64,000 nucleotides of DNA from Mixta sp031457955 (GTDB lineage: Bacteria > Pseudomonadota > Gammaproteobacteria > Enterobacterales > Enterobacteriaceae). A program made the position numbers and the translations under genes. Numbering within the stretch: position 1 is the stretch's first letter; each line of letters opens with the position of its first letter. The stretch is from assembly GCF_031457955.1 (NCBI RefSeq), contig NZ_JAVDXN010000002.1:186001-250000 (forward strand), read 5' to 3'. Positions 26,203 through 35,378 of this stretch are shown here, in pieces. A model generated the notes under the pieces. It did not search any database, was not told the DNA's origin, and saw nothing but the letters and a program-made list of their open reading frames with translations.

Positions 26203-27990
26203 ATGGAGTCCAAATCATTTCGTAAAAGTTGGGGCGCTGAATATGAGGCCGCCGATACCGTTCGTTTTCGTCTTTGGGCACCAGGACAACAGACGATAAC
26301 CCTGCGGCTCGACGGCCAGGACCGCGCGATGAATGCAGGCGGCGACGGCTGGTTTGAACTGGAGGCCGCCGGGGTCGCGCCCGGCGCGGAATATAATTTT
26401 GTTCTTGCCGACGGCATGGTGGTGCCGGATCCCGCCTCCCGCGCTCAGAAAGCGGATGTAAACGGCCCTTCGCTGGTTATCGACCCCGCCAGCTACGCCT
26501 GGCAAAACAGCGCATGGCAGGGCCGCCCATGGGAAGAATCGGTGGTCTATGAGATGCATATCGGCACCTTTACGCCGCAGGGCACCTTCCAGGCCGCCAT
26601 TGAGAAACTGCCCCAGCTGGCCGAACTCGGCATCACCATGATTGAGGTGCTGCCGGTATCGCAATTCGGCGGCAACCGGGGCTGGGGCTATGATGGCGTG
26701 CTGCTTTACGCGCCGCATGCCGCCTATGGCACGCCGGATGATTTTAAAGCCTTTATCGATGCCGCGCATGGTCATGGACTTTCGGTGGTGCTGGATATCG
26801 TTCTGAACCATTTCGGCCCCGAAGGTAACTATCTGCCGCTGCTGGCACCGGCGTTTTTCCATAAAGAGCGCATGACGCCGTGGGGCGCCGGTATCGCCTA
26901 TGATGTTGACGCCGCCCGCCGTTATATCATTGAAGCACCGCTTTACTGGCTGAAAGAGTTCAACCTCGACGGCCTGCGCTTCGATGCCATCGATCAGATT
27001 GAGGATATTTCTGAAAAGCATGCGCTGATTGAGATTGCCGAGCGGATTCGCACTGAAATCGTCGACCGTCCTGCGCACCTCACCACCGAAGACAGCCGCA
27101 ACGTCATTTTCCTGCATCCACGTGAACCGGATGGCTCCGTGCCGCTGTTCACCGGCGAATGGAACGATGATTTCCATAATGCCGTGCATGTGCTGGCAAC
27201 CGGTGAAACCCACGCTTACTACCAGGATTTCGCCGATGAGCCGGAAAAACGGGTGGCGCGCATTCTGACGGAAGGGTTCGCTTATCAGGGCGACGTTTCT
27301 GCGCAGTCGGGCCAGCCGCGCGGCGTTAAAAGCAGCGGACAGCCGCCGGTCGCCTTTGTAGATTTTATCCAGAATCACGATCAGGTCGGCAACCGCGCCC
27401 AGGGCGAAAGGCTGATTTCGCTGGCGGGCGTTGAACGCACCAAAGTCATGCTGGCGACGCTGCTGCTCTCGCCGCATATTCCGCTGCTGTTTATGGGTGA
27501 AGAGTATGGCGAAACGCAGCCTTTCCTGTTCTTTACCGATTTCCATGGCGATCTTGCCAAAGCGGTACGCGAAGGCCGCGCCAGAGAATTCGAAGGTCAC
27601 GCAGGACATGAAGGGGAAAGCGTGCCCGATCCCAATGCGGAAAGCACCTTTGCTGCCTCGAAACTGGACTGGCAGAACAGGGAAAGTGAGCAAGGACAAG
27701 CCTGGCTGGCGTTTACCCGTGAACTGTTAGCGCTGCGCCAGCAGCATATCGTGCCGTTGCTGACCCGCGCGGGCGGCGATGCGGGCAAGGTGATTGCCAC
27801 CGCCGAAGGCTTCGTGGCCGTGAGCTGGGCTTTCCCGGACGGTACGCTGTCGCTGGCGTTTAATATTGGTGCCGACACCCAGCCGCTGCCTGACCTGCCT
27901 GGCGACACGCTGTTCGCCTGGCCGCAGGCGTCAGAGGCGCTGCCGCAGAATTCGATTATCGTCCGCCTGGCTGCAGGAGATGCAAAGTGA
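26203..27990 (+). CDS. treZ: Malto-oligosyltrehalose trehalohydrolase TreZ
   Basis: GH13 enzyme that releases free trehalose from maltooligosyl-trehalose. N-terminal Ig-like domain (about 1-100), then the barrel with DIVLNHFG, GLRFDAIDQI (nucleophile Asp) and DFIQNHDQVGNR. 595 residues is typical. Starts 12 bp after a GCGAGG ribosome site. It overlaps treY by 4 bp (GTGA). With treY it makes trehalose from glycogen, an osmotic and desiccation protectant. Confidence 0.95.
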   Translation: MESKSFRKSWGAEYEAADTVRFRLWAPGQQTITLRLDGQDRAMNAGGDGWFELEAAGVAPGAEYNFVLADGMVVPDPASRAQKADVNGPSLVIDPASYAWQNSAWQGRPWEESVVYEMHIGTFTPQGTFQAAIEKLPQLAELGITMIEVLPVSQFGGNRGWGYDGVLLYAPHAAYGTPDDFKAFIDAAHGHGLSVVLDIVLNHFGPEGNYLPLLAPAFFHKERMTPWGAGIAYDVDAARRYIIEAPLYWLKEFNLDGLRFDAIDQIEDISEKHALIEIAERIRTEIVDRPAHLTTEDSRNVIFLHPREPDGSVPLFTGEWNDDFHNAVHVLATGETHAYYQDFADEPEKRVARILTEGFAYQGDVSAQSGQPRGVKSSGQPPVAFVDFIQNHDQVGNRAQGERLISLAGVERTKVMLATLLLSPHIPLLFMGEEYGETQPFLFFTDFHGDLAKAVREGRAREFEGHAGHEGESVPDPNAESTFAASKLDWQNRESEQGQAWLAFTRELLALRQQHIVPLLTRAGGDAGKVIATAEGFVAVSWAFPDGTLSLAFNIGADTQPLPDLPGDTLFAWPQASEALPQNSIIVRLAAGDAK

Positions 27991-30521
27991 AGATCCCAAC
28001 GGCTACCTGGCGCATTCAGTTTCGCAACGGCATGACCTTTGATCGTGCCGCGCAGCTGGTGCCCTATCTCAAGCGGCTTGGCATCAGCCATCTCTACGCC
28101 TCGCCGATTTTTACCGCAACCGCTGACTCGACCCACGGCTACGACGTCACCGACGCTAACGAGATCGATCCCGTTCTCGGCGGCCGCGCCGCCTTTGACC
28201 GCATGGTAAAGGCGCTACAGGAGGCCGGGCTGGGCCTGATTCTGGATATTGTGCCGAACCATATGGCCGCTTCGCTGGAAAACGCCTGGTGGCGCGACGT
28301 AATTGAGCATGGCGAAAAAAGCCGCTACGCCCGCCATTTCGATATCGACTGGTCGCGTCGCCTGACGCTGCCTTTCCTTGGCGATACCTTTGAAACGGTG
28401 CTGGAAAACGGTGAGATCGGCGTTAAGGCGGATCCGCACACCGGCAAACCGGCGCTGGCCTATTACGACAGCTTTTATCCGCTGACGCCGGAAAGCTGGC
28501 AAGGGCGTGAAGAGGAGGTGCTGCAGCTGACCGATAAGGCGGAGATCGCCAAACTGCATGAGCGCCAGCCCTGGCGGCTGATGTCATGGCGCGACGCGCC
28601 GCGCGATCTCTCCTATCGGCGCTTCTTTGAAATCACCGGGCTGGTAGGCATGCGCGTGGAAGATCCGCGGGTGTTTGATGATACGCACCGGCTGATCCTC
28701 GAACTGGTGCATTGCGGCGCGGTTGATGGCCTGCGGGTGGATCACGTTGATGGGCTGGCCGATCCGCAAGGCTATCTGGCGCATCTGCGTCAACAGGCTG
28801 GTGCGGATTGCTATATCACCGTGGAAAAAATCCTCGGTAAAGATGAGCAGCTGCCCACGGACTGGCCGGTTTCCGGCACCACCGGTTATGAGTTTATCGA
28901 GTCGCTTTCCGATGTGCTGGTGGACGGCGACAATATCCGCCTGCTGCGTAAAGCCTATGATGAGGTCAAAGGCAAACCGGTGAACATGGCGGCGGAACTG
29001 CGCTCCGCCAAGCTGCTAATGACGGACCGCAACTTTGCCGGTGAATTCTCCACGCTGCTGCGGCTGGCGATGGCGATCGCCCGCACCGATAACGTCGCGA
29101 TCGAGGAGCAAGCGGTACGCGCCGCGCTGCGCGAACTGCTGATTGCGTTCCCGGTCTATCGCACTTACGGCACGGCAGCCGGACTGCCAGCGGAAAGCAA
29201 CGAAATGCTGCAACGCGTGGCGGAGAAAGTCAGAACCAGCGCCAACGCGCCCGCGCCTGAGGCGCTTGATTTCCTGACCCGTATTCTGAGCGGCGATGTG
29301 TCACCGCAGGCCAGCGACGAAGCGACCCACTTCCGTACGCGCTTCCAGCAGCTGACCGGCCCGCTGATGGCGAAATCGGTTGAGGATACGCTGTTTTTCC
29401 GCCAGAACATGGAGCTGGCGCTGAATGAAGTGGGCGCCGAACCGATTCCACGCGCCTTCTCGCTCGATCGTTTCCACAGCGAGATGAAAACGCGCCTGGA
29501 GCGGCAGCCCGATGCCCTTTCCGGCACCTCGACCCACGATACCAAACGCGGCGAAGATGCCCGCGCCCGGCTGTATACGTTAACCGAAGCGCCAGAGCGC
29601 TGGGCGGAATGCGTGGCGCGCTGGCGGCAGATGAACCGGTCTAAAATCTGTCAGTTGGATGATGGCGCAGCCCCTAAACCGGCGGTGGAATGGATGCTGT
29701 ATCAGGCGCTGGCTGGCGTCTGGCCGCCTACGCTCCACGCTCAGGACGAAGCGGGTCTCCAGGCGCTGGAAGAACGCTTTCTGCCGTTTGTGGAAAAGGC
29801 GCTGCGCGAAGCGAAATTACGTACCGACTGGGCAGACAGCAACGATGCCTATGAAAAGGCGGTGCTTGACTATGTGCGTCACCTGCTTTCACCGGCTAAC
29901 CAGGCTTTTTTGCAGGACTTTACCGCTGCGCTACAGCCTTTTATTCGCGCCGGTCTGGTCAATAGCCTGACGCAAACCATTATCAAGCTGACCGCGCCGG
30001 GCGTGCCGGATATTTATCAGGGCAGCGAAGCGCTGAACTTCAGTCTGGTGGATCCCGATAACCGCCGCGAACCTGATTTCGCCGCGCTCGATACCATGCT
30101 GAACGGTCACGAAACCCCGGAAACCGCCACGGAAGAGAGCTGGCTAAGCGGGCGTTTGAAACAGCATGTGATTGCGCGCCTGCTGCATCTTCGTCAGCAG
30201 AACCCAACGCTGTTCCGTCAGGGAGATTACCTGCCGCTGACCGCCAGCGGCCAGCGCGCGGAGAACGTGATCGCCTTCGCCCGCACGGAGAGCGACGATG
30301 CGCTGATTGTTATCGCGCCGCGCCTGGTTTTCAGCAGCCTTGACGGCAGCCTCGACCAGCCGGATCCGCAGCGCTGGCTGGAGACGGAGATTGCGCTGCC
30401 TGAAGGGCTGGCCAACCGCCGTTATCGCAATATCCTGAGCGGGGAAACGATCTCGCTGACCGACCGCTTCCCGCTGGATACGGTTGCCTGCAGCTCGTCT
30501 GTCATACTGGTAAGTGCATGA
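27987..30521 (+). CDS. treY: Maltooligosyltrehalose synthase TreY
   Basis: GH13 enzyme that turns the reducing end of a maltodextrin into an alpha,alpha-1,1 trehalose link, making the substrate of TreZ. Motifs: ATYRIQ-like start (ATWRIQF), STHGYDVTD, DIVPNHMA, GLRVDHVDGL and the catalytic end motif STHDTKRGED. 844 residues. The start is GTG, overlapping the treZ stop, with AGGAG upstream. Confidence 0.95.
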   Translation: MKIPTATWRIQFRNGMTFDRAAQLVPYLKRLGISHLYASPIFTATADSTHGYDVTDANEIDPVLGGRAAFDRMVKALQEAGLGLILDIVPNHMAASLENAWWRDVIEHGEKSRYARHFDIDWSRRLTLPFLGDTFETVLENGEIGVKADPHTGKPALAYYDSFYPLTPESWQGREEEVLQLTDKAEIAKLHERQPWRLMSWRDAPRDLSYRRFFEITGLVGMRVEDPRVFDDTHRLILELVHCGAVDGLRVDHVDGLADPQGYLAHLRQQAGADCYITVEKILGKDEQLPTDWPVSGTTGYEFIESLSDVLVDGDNIRLLRKAYDEVKGKPVNMAAELRSAKLLMTDRNFAGEFSTLLRLAMAIARTDNVAIEEQAVRAALRELLIAFPVYRTYGTAAGLPAESNEMLQRVAEKVRTSANAPAPEALDFLTRILSGDVSPQASDEATHFRTRFQQLTGPLMAKSVEDTLFFRQNMELALNEVGAEPIPRAFSLDRFHSEMKTRLERQPDALSGTSTHDTKRGEDARARLYTLTEAPERWAECVARWRQMNRSKICQLDDGAAPKPAVEWMLYQALAGVWPPTLHAQDEAGLQALEERFLPFVEKALREAKLRTDWADSNDAYEKAVLDYVRHLLSPANQAFLQDFTAALQPFIRAGLVNSLTQTIIKLTAPGVPDIYQGSEALNFSLVDPDNRREPDFAALDTMLNGHETPETATEESWLSGRLKQHVIARLLHLRQQNPTLFRQGDYLPLTASGQRAENVIAFARTESDDALIVIAPRLVFSSLDGSLDQPDPQRWLETEIALPEGLANRRYRNILSGETISLTDRFPLDTVACSSSVILVSA

Positions 30522-30590
30522 AATTAGCTAAATAAAAACGTAATAAATTGCTGTTGTGCTTAAAAATTATCTTTCAATGGAGAGAGATGT

Positions 30591-32666
30591 ATGTCAAACG
30601 GTAAGCTTTTTGAAATCAAGGCGGGGCATTGCCACCAGCTTGGGGCCAATTTTGATGGCGAAGGGGTTAACTTCGCTATTTTCTCTGCGCATGCCGAACG
30701 CGTTGAGCTGTGCCTTTACGATCAAGACGGCAAAACAGAAATCGCCCGACTGGAGCTGCCGGAATATACCCATGAGGTCTGGCACGGCTATGTGCCGGGC
30801 CTGCAGCCGGGCGCGCTGTATGGCTATCGGGTGCATGGCCCCTATGATCCGGAAAACGGTCATCGCTTTAACCCGAATAAGCTGCTGGTGGATCCCTACG
30901 CACGCGAGCTGGTGGGCGACATCGAGTGGAACGAGGCGCATTTTGCCTATGATCTGCTGCATGAAGATAAAGATTTAACCTTCGATACGCGCGACAGCGG
31001 GCCTTTTACGCCCAAATGCCGGGTGATCGATCCCCATAAGTTTGACTGGCAGGACAGCAACCGTCCGGACATCGCCTGGCCGAACAGCGTGGTTTATGAA
31101 GCGCATGTCAAAGGGTTTACCCAGCTTAACCCCGCCCTGCCGCCGGAACTGCGCGGCACCTTTGAGGGCATGGGACACAAGGTTTCTGTGGATTACATTA
31201 AAAGCCTGGGCATTACCTCGGTAGAGCTGCTGCCGGTTCACTGGTTCCCGGACGATCAGCATTTGCTGGATAAAGGGCTGAAAAACTTCTGGGGCTATAA
31301 CTCGCTGGCGTTCTTCGCCCCGGCTTCGCGCTATTACGGCCCGAAGGGGATTCAGGGTTTCCGCGATATGGTGCGCGCGTTTCATGACGCCGGGATCGAG
31401 GTGATTCTGGACGTGGTTTATAACCACACGGCGGAAGGGAACGAACTTGGCCCTACGCTCTCGTTCAAAGGCATCGATAACTTTTCCTACTACCGCACCC
31501 TGCCCGATCAGCATCGCTATTACATCAACGATACCGGTACCGGCAACACGGTGAACACCTCGCATCCGCGCGTATTGCAGATGGTGATGGATTCGCTGCG
31601 CTACTGGGCGGAAACCATGCATATCGACGGTTTTCGTTTCGATCTGGGCACCATTCTTGGTCGTGAGCCGGAAGGCTTCGACCAGCGCGGCGGCTTTTTC
31701 GATGCGGTGATGCAAGATCCGGTGCTGTCGAAAGTGAAGCTGATCGGCGAGCCGTGGGATATCGGTCCCGGCGGCTATCAGGTTGGCGGCTTCCCGCCCG
31801 GCTGGGCGGAGTGGAATGATAAATACCGCGACACGGTGCGTGAATACTGGAAAGGCGATAATGTCTCGACCGATTTTGCGGCGCGCCTGTTGGGTTCCGG
31901 CGATCTTTACGATCAGCGCGGTCGTCGCCCCTGGGCCAGCGTTAACTTTATCACCGCTCATGACGGCTTTACGCTCAACGATCTGGTTTCGTACAACGAG
32001 AAGCATAACGAAGAGAACGGCGAAGACAATAATGACGGTCATAACGATAACCGTTCTTATAACTACGGCGCTGAAGGACCGACGGAGGATGCGGGCATCA
32101 ACACGGTGCGCGAGCGCCAGAAACGCAACTTCCTCGCGACCCTGTTCTTTTCCCACGGCACGCCGATGCTGCTGGCGGGCGACGAGTTTGGCCGCAGCCA
32201 GATGGGTAACAACAACGGCTATTGTCAGGACAGCGAGATCTCCTGGATTCACTGGGAAAACCTACCGGCAAGCGCCGAGGCGCTGCGCGAGTTTACCCGT
32301 CAGGTGATTGCGCTGCGCGCGCAGCAGCCGCTGCTGCGTCGTGAAAGCTGGCGCGACGGCATGGATATTAAGTGGTTTAACGCCGGTGGCGGTTTTCAGC
32401 AGTCGGAACAGTGGGATGAAGGCTCAACGCTGGGTGTCTATATCGGTCGGGCCGATCTCCAGCCGGAGGAAGGCATCTGGCACGATGCGCTGATTTTGCT
32501 GAATCCGTTTGAAGGCAACGTGCCGTTCCTGATCCCGCAGTTTGGCGAAGGCGGCTGGGTGCTGGAACTCTCGACATCCGATACCGACCAGCGCGGTATG
32601 GTGATCACGCGCGAAAAAGAGTTTGAACTGGAAGGCCGCAGTATCGTGCTGTTCAGAAGGCCGTAA
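30591..32666 (+). CDS. glgX: Glycogen debranching enzyme GlgX (TreX-type)
   Basis: GH13 isoamylase-type enzyme that cuts alpha-1,6 branches of glycogen or limit dextrin. An N-terminal CBM48 domain (about 10-110) is followed by the barrel with DVVYNHTAEGNE, GFRFDLG and ITAHDGFTLNDLV. 691 residues. It lies 69 bp after treY, with a GGAGAGAG ribosome site. In the treZ-treY-glgX set it probably supplies linear dextrins for trehalose synthesis. It is not in a glg cluster here, so it may be a second copy beside the housekeeping glgX. Confidence 0.94.
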   Translation: MSNGKLFEIKAGHCHQLGANFDGEGVNFAIFSAHAERVELCLYDQDGKTEIARLELPEYTHEVWHGYVPGLQPGALYGYRVHGPYDPENGHRFNPNKLLVDPYARELVGDIEWNEAHFAYDLLHEDKDLTFDTRDSGPFTPKCRVIDPHKFDWQDSNRPDIAWPNSVVYEAHVKGFTQLNPALPPELRGTFEGMGHKVSVDYIKSLGITSVELLPVHWFPDDQHLLDKGLKNFWGYNSLAFFAPASRYYGPKGIQGFRDMVRAFHDAGIEVILDVVYNHTAEGNELGPTLSFKGIDNFSYYRTLPDQHRYYINDTGTGNTVNTSHPRVLQMVMDSLRYWAETMHIDGFRFDLGTILGREPEGFDQRGGFFDAVMQDPVLSKVKLIGEPWDIGPGGYQVGGFPPGWAEWNDKYRDTVREYWKGDNVSTDFAARLLGSGDLYDQRGRRPWASVNFITAHDGFTLNDLVSYNEKHNEENGEDNNDGHNDNRSYNYGAEGPTEDAGINTVRERQKRNFLATLFFSHGTPMLLAGDEFGRSQMGNNNGYCQDSEISWIHWENLPASAEALREFTRQVIALRAQQPLLRRESWRDGMDIKWFNAGGGFQQSEQWDEGSTLGVYIGRADLQPEEGIWHDALILLNPFEGNVPFLIPQFGEGGWVLELSTSDTDQRGMVITREKEFELEGRSIVLFRRP

Positions 32667-32990
32667 AAGGCAAACGCTGCCGCATGGCGTGGCATCACCT
32701 TGCTAAAAACAGCGCCTCAATGCGTTGCCCGCCAACGTTGAGGCGCTGTTTCGTTATGCCGCGCTAATAGCGGCATGATCCACCGTTTTATCCCCCACAC
32801 GCTTAACCGCAGCCTTATCCCCTCTTTCCGTGGCTAATTAAGGCATAAAAACAGCTCTGTTTAGCGAATCAGAAACTGGCCTGGTGCTTACAATTTGCGA
32901 TATGCCTTTCATGCCGCCGCTACGCAGCAACCATGGCGGCAGGTTAACCGGCTTATCCATATTATTTGCTGCATACTCTTCAGGCCATGC
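32667..32990. other. Gap between glgX and the ATP-grasp gene
   Basis: About 320 bp. It holds the glgX terminator (listed) and then AT-rich sequence with no supported gene. A longer frame would start the downstream gene at 32895 but has no ribosome site and a poor N terminus. Confidence 0.5.
32708..32750 (+). terminator. glgX terminator
   Basis: A 13-bp perfect stem aacagcgcctcaa/ttgaggcgctgtt, extended by cgttg/caacg nearer the loop. The T-run is weak, but the stem is long and sits just after the operon. Confidence 0.65.
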
Positions 32991-34160
32991 ATGATGACAA
33001 CCACAAAAAAGGCGTTACTGCTTGATGCCGGCTTCGCAGCCCTTCCTCTGCTGGCGGCGTTGGGTAAACAGGGCTATCAAACTGCGGTTTGCGGCAGTAA
33101 GCCACAGGATCCCGGCCATCAGTTCGCCGATCTCTCTTTCGATATCAACTACGCCGATCAGCAGCAGGTGCTGGCGCTGGCAAAATCGCTGAAAGTTGAT
33201 GCGCTGCTGCCTGGCGTCACCGACGTCTCCTATTTAACCGGCTGTCAGGTCGCTCATCAGCTTGGGCTGCCCGGTTTTGACCAGCCCGACAGCGCTGAAA
33301 TCATTTTCAAAAAAGGGGCGTTTCGCCACTGGGCGAACCAGCATGGTTATCCGGTGCCGCAGGCGGTAAACCATCCCGCTGCGGCAGACGCGCTTCCGCT
33401 GCCCCTGATGATCAAGCCGGTTGATGCCTACAGCGGTTTGGGCATTTCGTTAGTGGATAACCGGCAGGCTATTCTGCCCGCCTGGGAGCAGGCGTGCGCC
33501 GCCTCATCCGATGGCAAGGCGGTGATCGAAACCTGGATCGAAGGCAGCCTGCACAGCCATTCCGCTTTTATCCGTAACGGTAAGATTGTCGCTGAATATT
33601 TTGTCGATGAATTCTGCACGGTCTATCCGTGGCAGGTAAACAGCAGCTCGCTAAGCACCGCGCTGGACGAGCCGCTGAAAAACCAGGTGAGCGAATGTTT
33701 ACAGGCGCTGGTTAATGATTTGCAGCTGTGCGACGGGCTGCTGCATACCCAGTTTATCCGTGGCAAAAACGGTTTCTGGTTGATTGAGCTGACCCGTCGC
33801 TGTCCGGGCGATCTCTATAGCCGCCTGATTGAACTTTCCACCGCCACCCCTTATGCGCTCTGGTTTGTGCAGCCGTTTCTTGACCAACCGTCAGCTATTC
33901 ATGATAAACGTCCGGCGCATCAGCGGTTGATTGCGCGTCATACCCTTTCCGTGGATCGCCGTACCCCTTTTTCCTGCTTTAGCTATGGTCAGCTGCCGGC
34001 ACGCATTATTGCGACCGTTCCGTTGAAAAAACCAGGCGAAATGCTGGAGTGCGCGCCGCGCGATCGGGCGGGCATTATTTTTGCCGAATTCGATCGGCTA
34101 GCTGAACTGGCAACCTATACCCCGCAGTTAAAAGCGTATTTCACTCTGGGTCAGAGTTAA
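32991..34160 (+). CDS. ATP-grasp domain protein
   Basis: Cytosolic ATP-grasp enzyme, 389 residues, of the carbamoyl-phosphate synthetase / carboxylate-amine ligase type. It has an N-terminal Rossmann-like domain (LLLDAGFAALPLLAALGKQGYQ), an ATP-binding lysine in LMIKPVDAYSGLG and a metal-site motif IELTRRCPGDL. Such enzymes join a carboxylate to an amine or other nucleophile using ATP; the substrate is not known. I set the start at ATG 32991 (the adjacent 32994 is also possible), with CAGG upstream. It is 11 bp from the next gene, so the pair is cotranscribed. Close to the aminotransferase, it may acylate an amino sugar, which is inference. Confidence 0.75.
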   Translation: MMTTTKKALLLDAGFAALPLLAALGKQGYQTAVCGSKPQDPGHQFADLSFDINYADQQQVLALAKSLKVDALLPGVTDVSYLTGCQVAHQLGLPGFDQPDSAEIIFKKGAFRHWANQHGYPVPQAVNHPAAADALPLPLMIKPVDAYSGLGISLVDNRQAILPAWEQACAASSDGKAVIETWIEGSLHSHSAFIRNGKIVAEYFVDEFCTVYPWQVNSSSLSTALDEPLKNQVSECLQALVNDLQLCDGLLHTQFIRGKNGFWLIELTRRCPGDLYSRLIELSTATPYALWFVQPFLDQPSAIHDKRPAHQRLIARHTLSVDRRTPFSCFSYGQLPARIIATVPLKKPGEMLECAPRDRAGIIFAEFDRLAELATYTPQLKAYFTLGQS

Positions 34161-34171
34161 GGCTGTAGACC

Positions 34172-35287
34172 ATGAAAAAAGCATTGAAGATCGGTTTTAT
34201 CGGTGGCGGACTTAATTCCGCCATTGGCCTGACCCACAGTATTGCCTGTCAGATGGACGGTCACTTTAAACTTACCGCCGGTTGTTTTAGCCGCGATGAG
34301 ACGCAGAATCACCAGACCGGGCAGGCATGGGGCGTGACGCCTGAGCGTATTTACGCGCATCCAAGCGCGTTCCTGGCGCAGGAGAAGGGGCGGCTTGACG
34401 CGGTGGCGATTCTGACCCCCACGCCGGGACATCGCGATTTAATTAATGCCTGCTTACAGGCGAAGCTGCCGGTGATCAGCGAAAAAGCGATGGTGGATAA
34501 CTATCAAAGCGCGCTGGTGGTACTGGCCTGCCAGCAACATCAACGCGGCAAACTGTTCGTGACCTATAACTACAGCGGTTACCCGATGGTGCGCGAGCTG
34601 CAAAAGCGCGTCCAGCGCGGCGATTTCGGCACCCTTCACCAGATCATGGTAGAGATGCCGCAGGAAGGCTTTGCGCGCCAGAACCGTGAAGGCCAGGTGG
34701 CGCAGCCGCAATCCTGGCGTCAACATGATGGCGAACTGCCGACGGTTTCGTTGGACCTGGGCGTTCATGTGCATCAGCTGGTGGATTTCATCACCGGCGA
34801 CAGCGCGGCCGATGTTTATGCGGTTCACAGTACCTTTGCCAGCATCCCGGAAGTGGTCGATACGGTGCATATTATTTCTCGCTACCGCAGCGGCATGATC
34901 TGTAATTACTGGTATGGCAAAGCGGCGCTGGGCTATCGCAACGGCTTGCGTATCCGAATCATGGGCAGTAAAGGCAGCGCAGAATGGCTGCAGATGGATC
35001 CGGAATTCCTGCATCTCAGCGATGTTAAAGGCAACCGGATGATTATCGATCGCACCGCGACCGACAATATCATTGCCGGTCAGGCGCGCTATTGCCGCTT
35101 TAAGGCGGGCCACCCCGCGGGATTTATTGAAGCTTTCGCCAATTACTATGCGGATATTGCCGCTGCGCTGCGTGAAGAAGAGAGCGAGTATGCGGTTGAT
35201 GCGCAGGTCGCGGCGACGGGTCTGAAGTTTCTTGAGGCGGCCAGTTTAAGCGCCCGCACCCAGCAAAAAATCGCGCTTAGCCGTTAG
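34172..35287 (+). CDS. Gfo/Idh/MocA family oxidoreductase
   Basis: NAD(P)-dependent sugar dehydrogenase family, 371 residues. N-terminal nucleotide fold IGFIGGGLNS, then the EKA motif (ISEKAMVDN, in place of the usual EKP) and the C-terminal domain with DLGVHVHQLVDF. Many family members oxidise or epimerise nucleotide sugars. Starts 11 bp after the ATP-grasp gene and is followed by a strong terminator. Together with the neighbouring aminotransferase, it may make an unusual amino or dehydro sugar. Confidence 0.8.
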   Translation: MKKALKIGFIGGGLNSAIGLTHSIACQMDGHFKLTAGCFSRDETQNHQTGQAWGVTPERIYAHPSAFLAQEKGRLDAVAILTPTPGHRDLINACLQAKLPVISEKAMVDNYQSALVVLACQQHQRGKLFVTYNYSGYPMVRELQKRVQRGDFGTLHQIMVEMPQEGFARQNREGQVAQPQSWRQHDGELPTVSLDLGVHVHQLVDFITGDSAADVYAVHSTFASIPEVVDTVHIISRYRSGMICNYWYGKAALGYRNGLRIRIMGSKGSAEWLQMDPEFLHLSDVKGNRMIIDRTATDNIIAGQARYCRFKAGHPAGFIEAFANYYADIAAALREEESEYAVDAQVAATGLKFLEAASLSARTQQKIALSR

Positions 35288-35292
35288 CCGTC

Positions 35293-35310
35293 GGTGGCCT
35301 GCGGGCCACC
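35293..35310. terminator. Hairpin after the oxidoreductase gene
   Basis: ggtggcc-tgcg-ggccacc, 7-bp perfect stem 6 bp after the stop, lacking a T-run. Confidence 0.4.
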
Positions 35311-35343
35311 ACTGCAAAACGTATGAAATAGATGATTGTTCAT

Positions 35344-35368
35344 GGCGGCCCGCAAGGCCGCCTTTTTT
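35344..35368 (+). terminator. Terminator of the ATP-grasp/oxidoreductase operon
   Basis: ggcggcc-cgcaa-ggccgcc stem followed by TTTTTT, just before the convergent aminotransferase gene. Confidence 0.85.
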
Positions 35369-35378
35369 ATCGAGGCCG

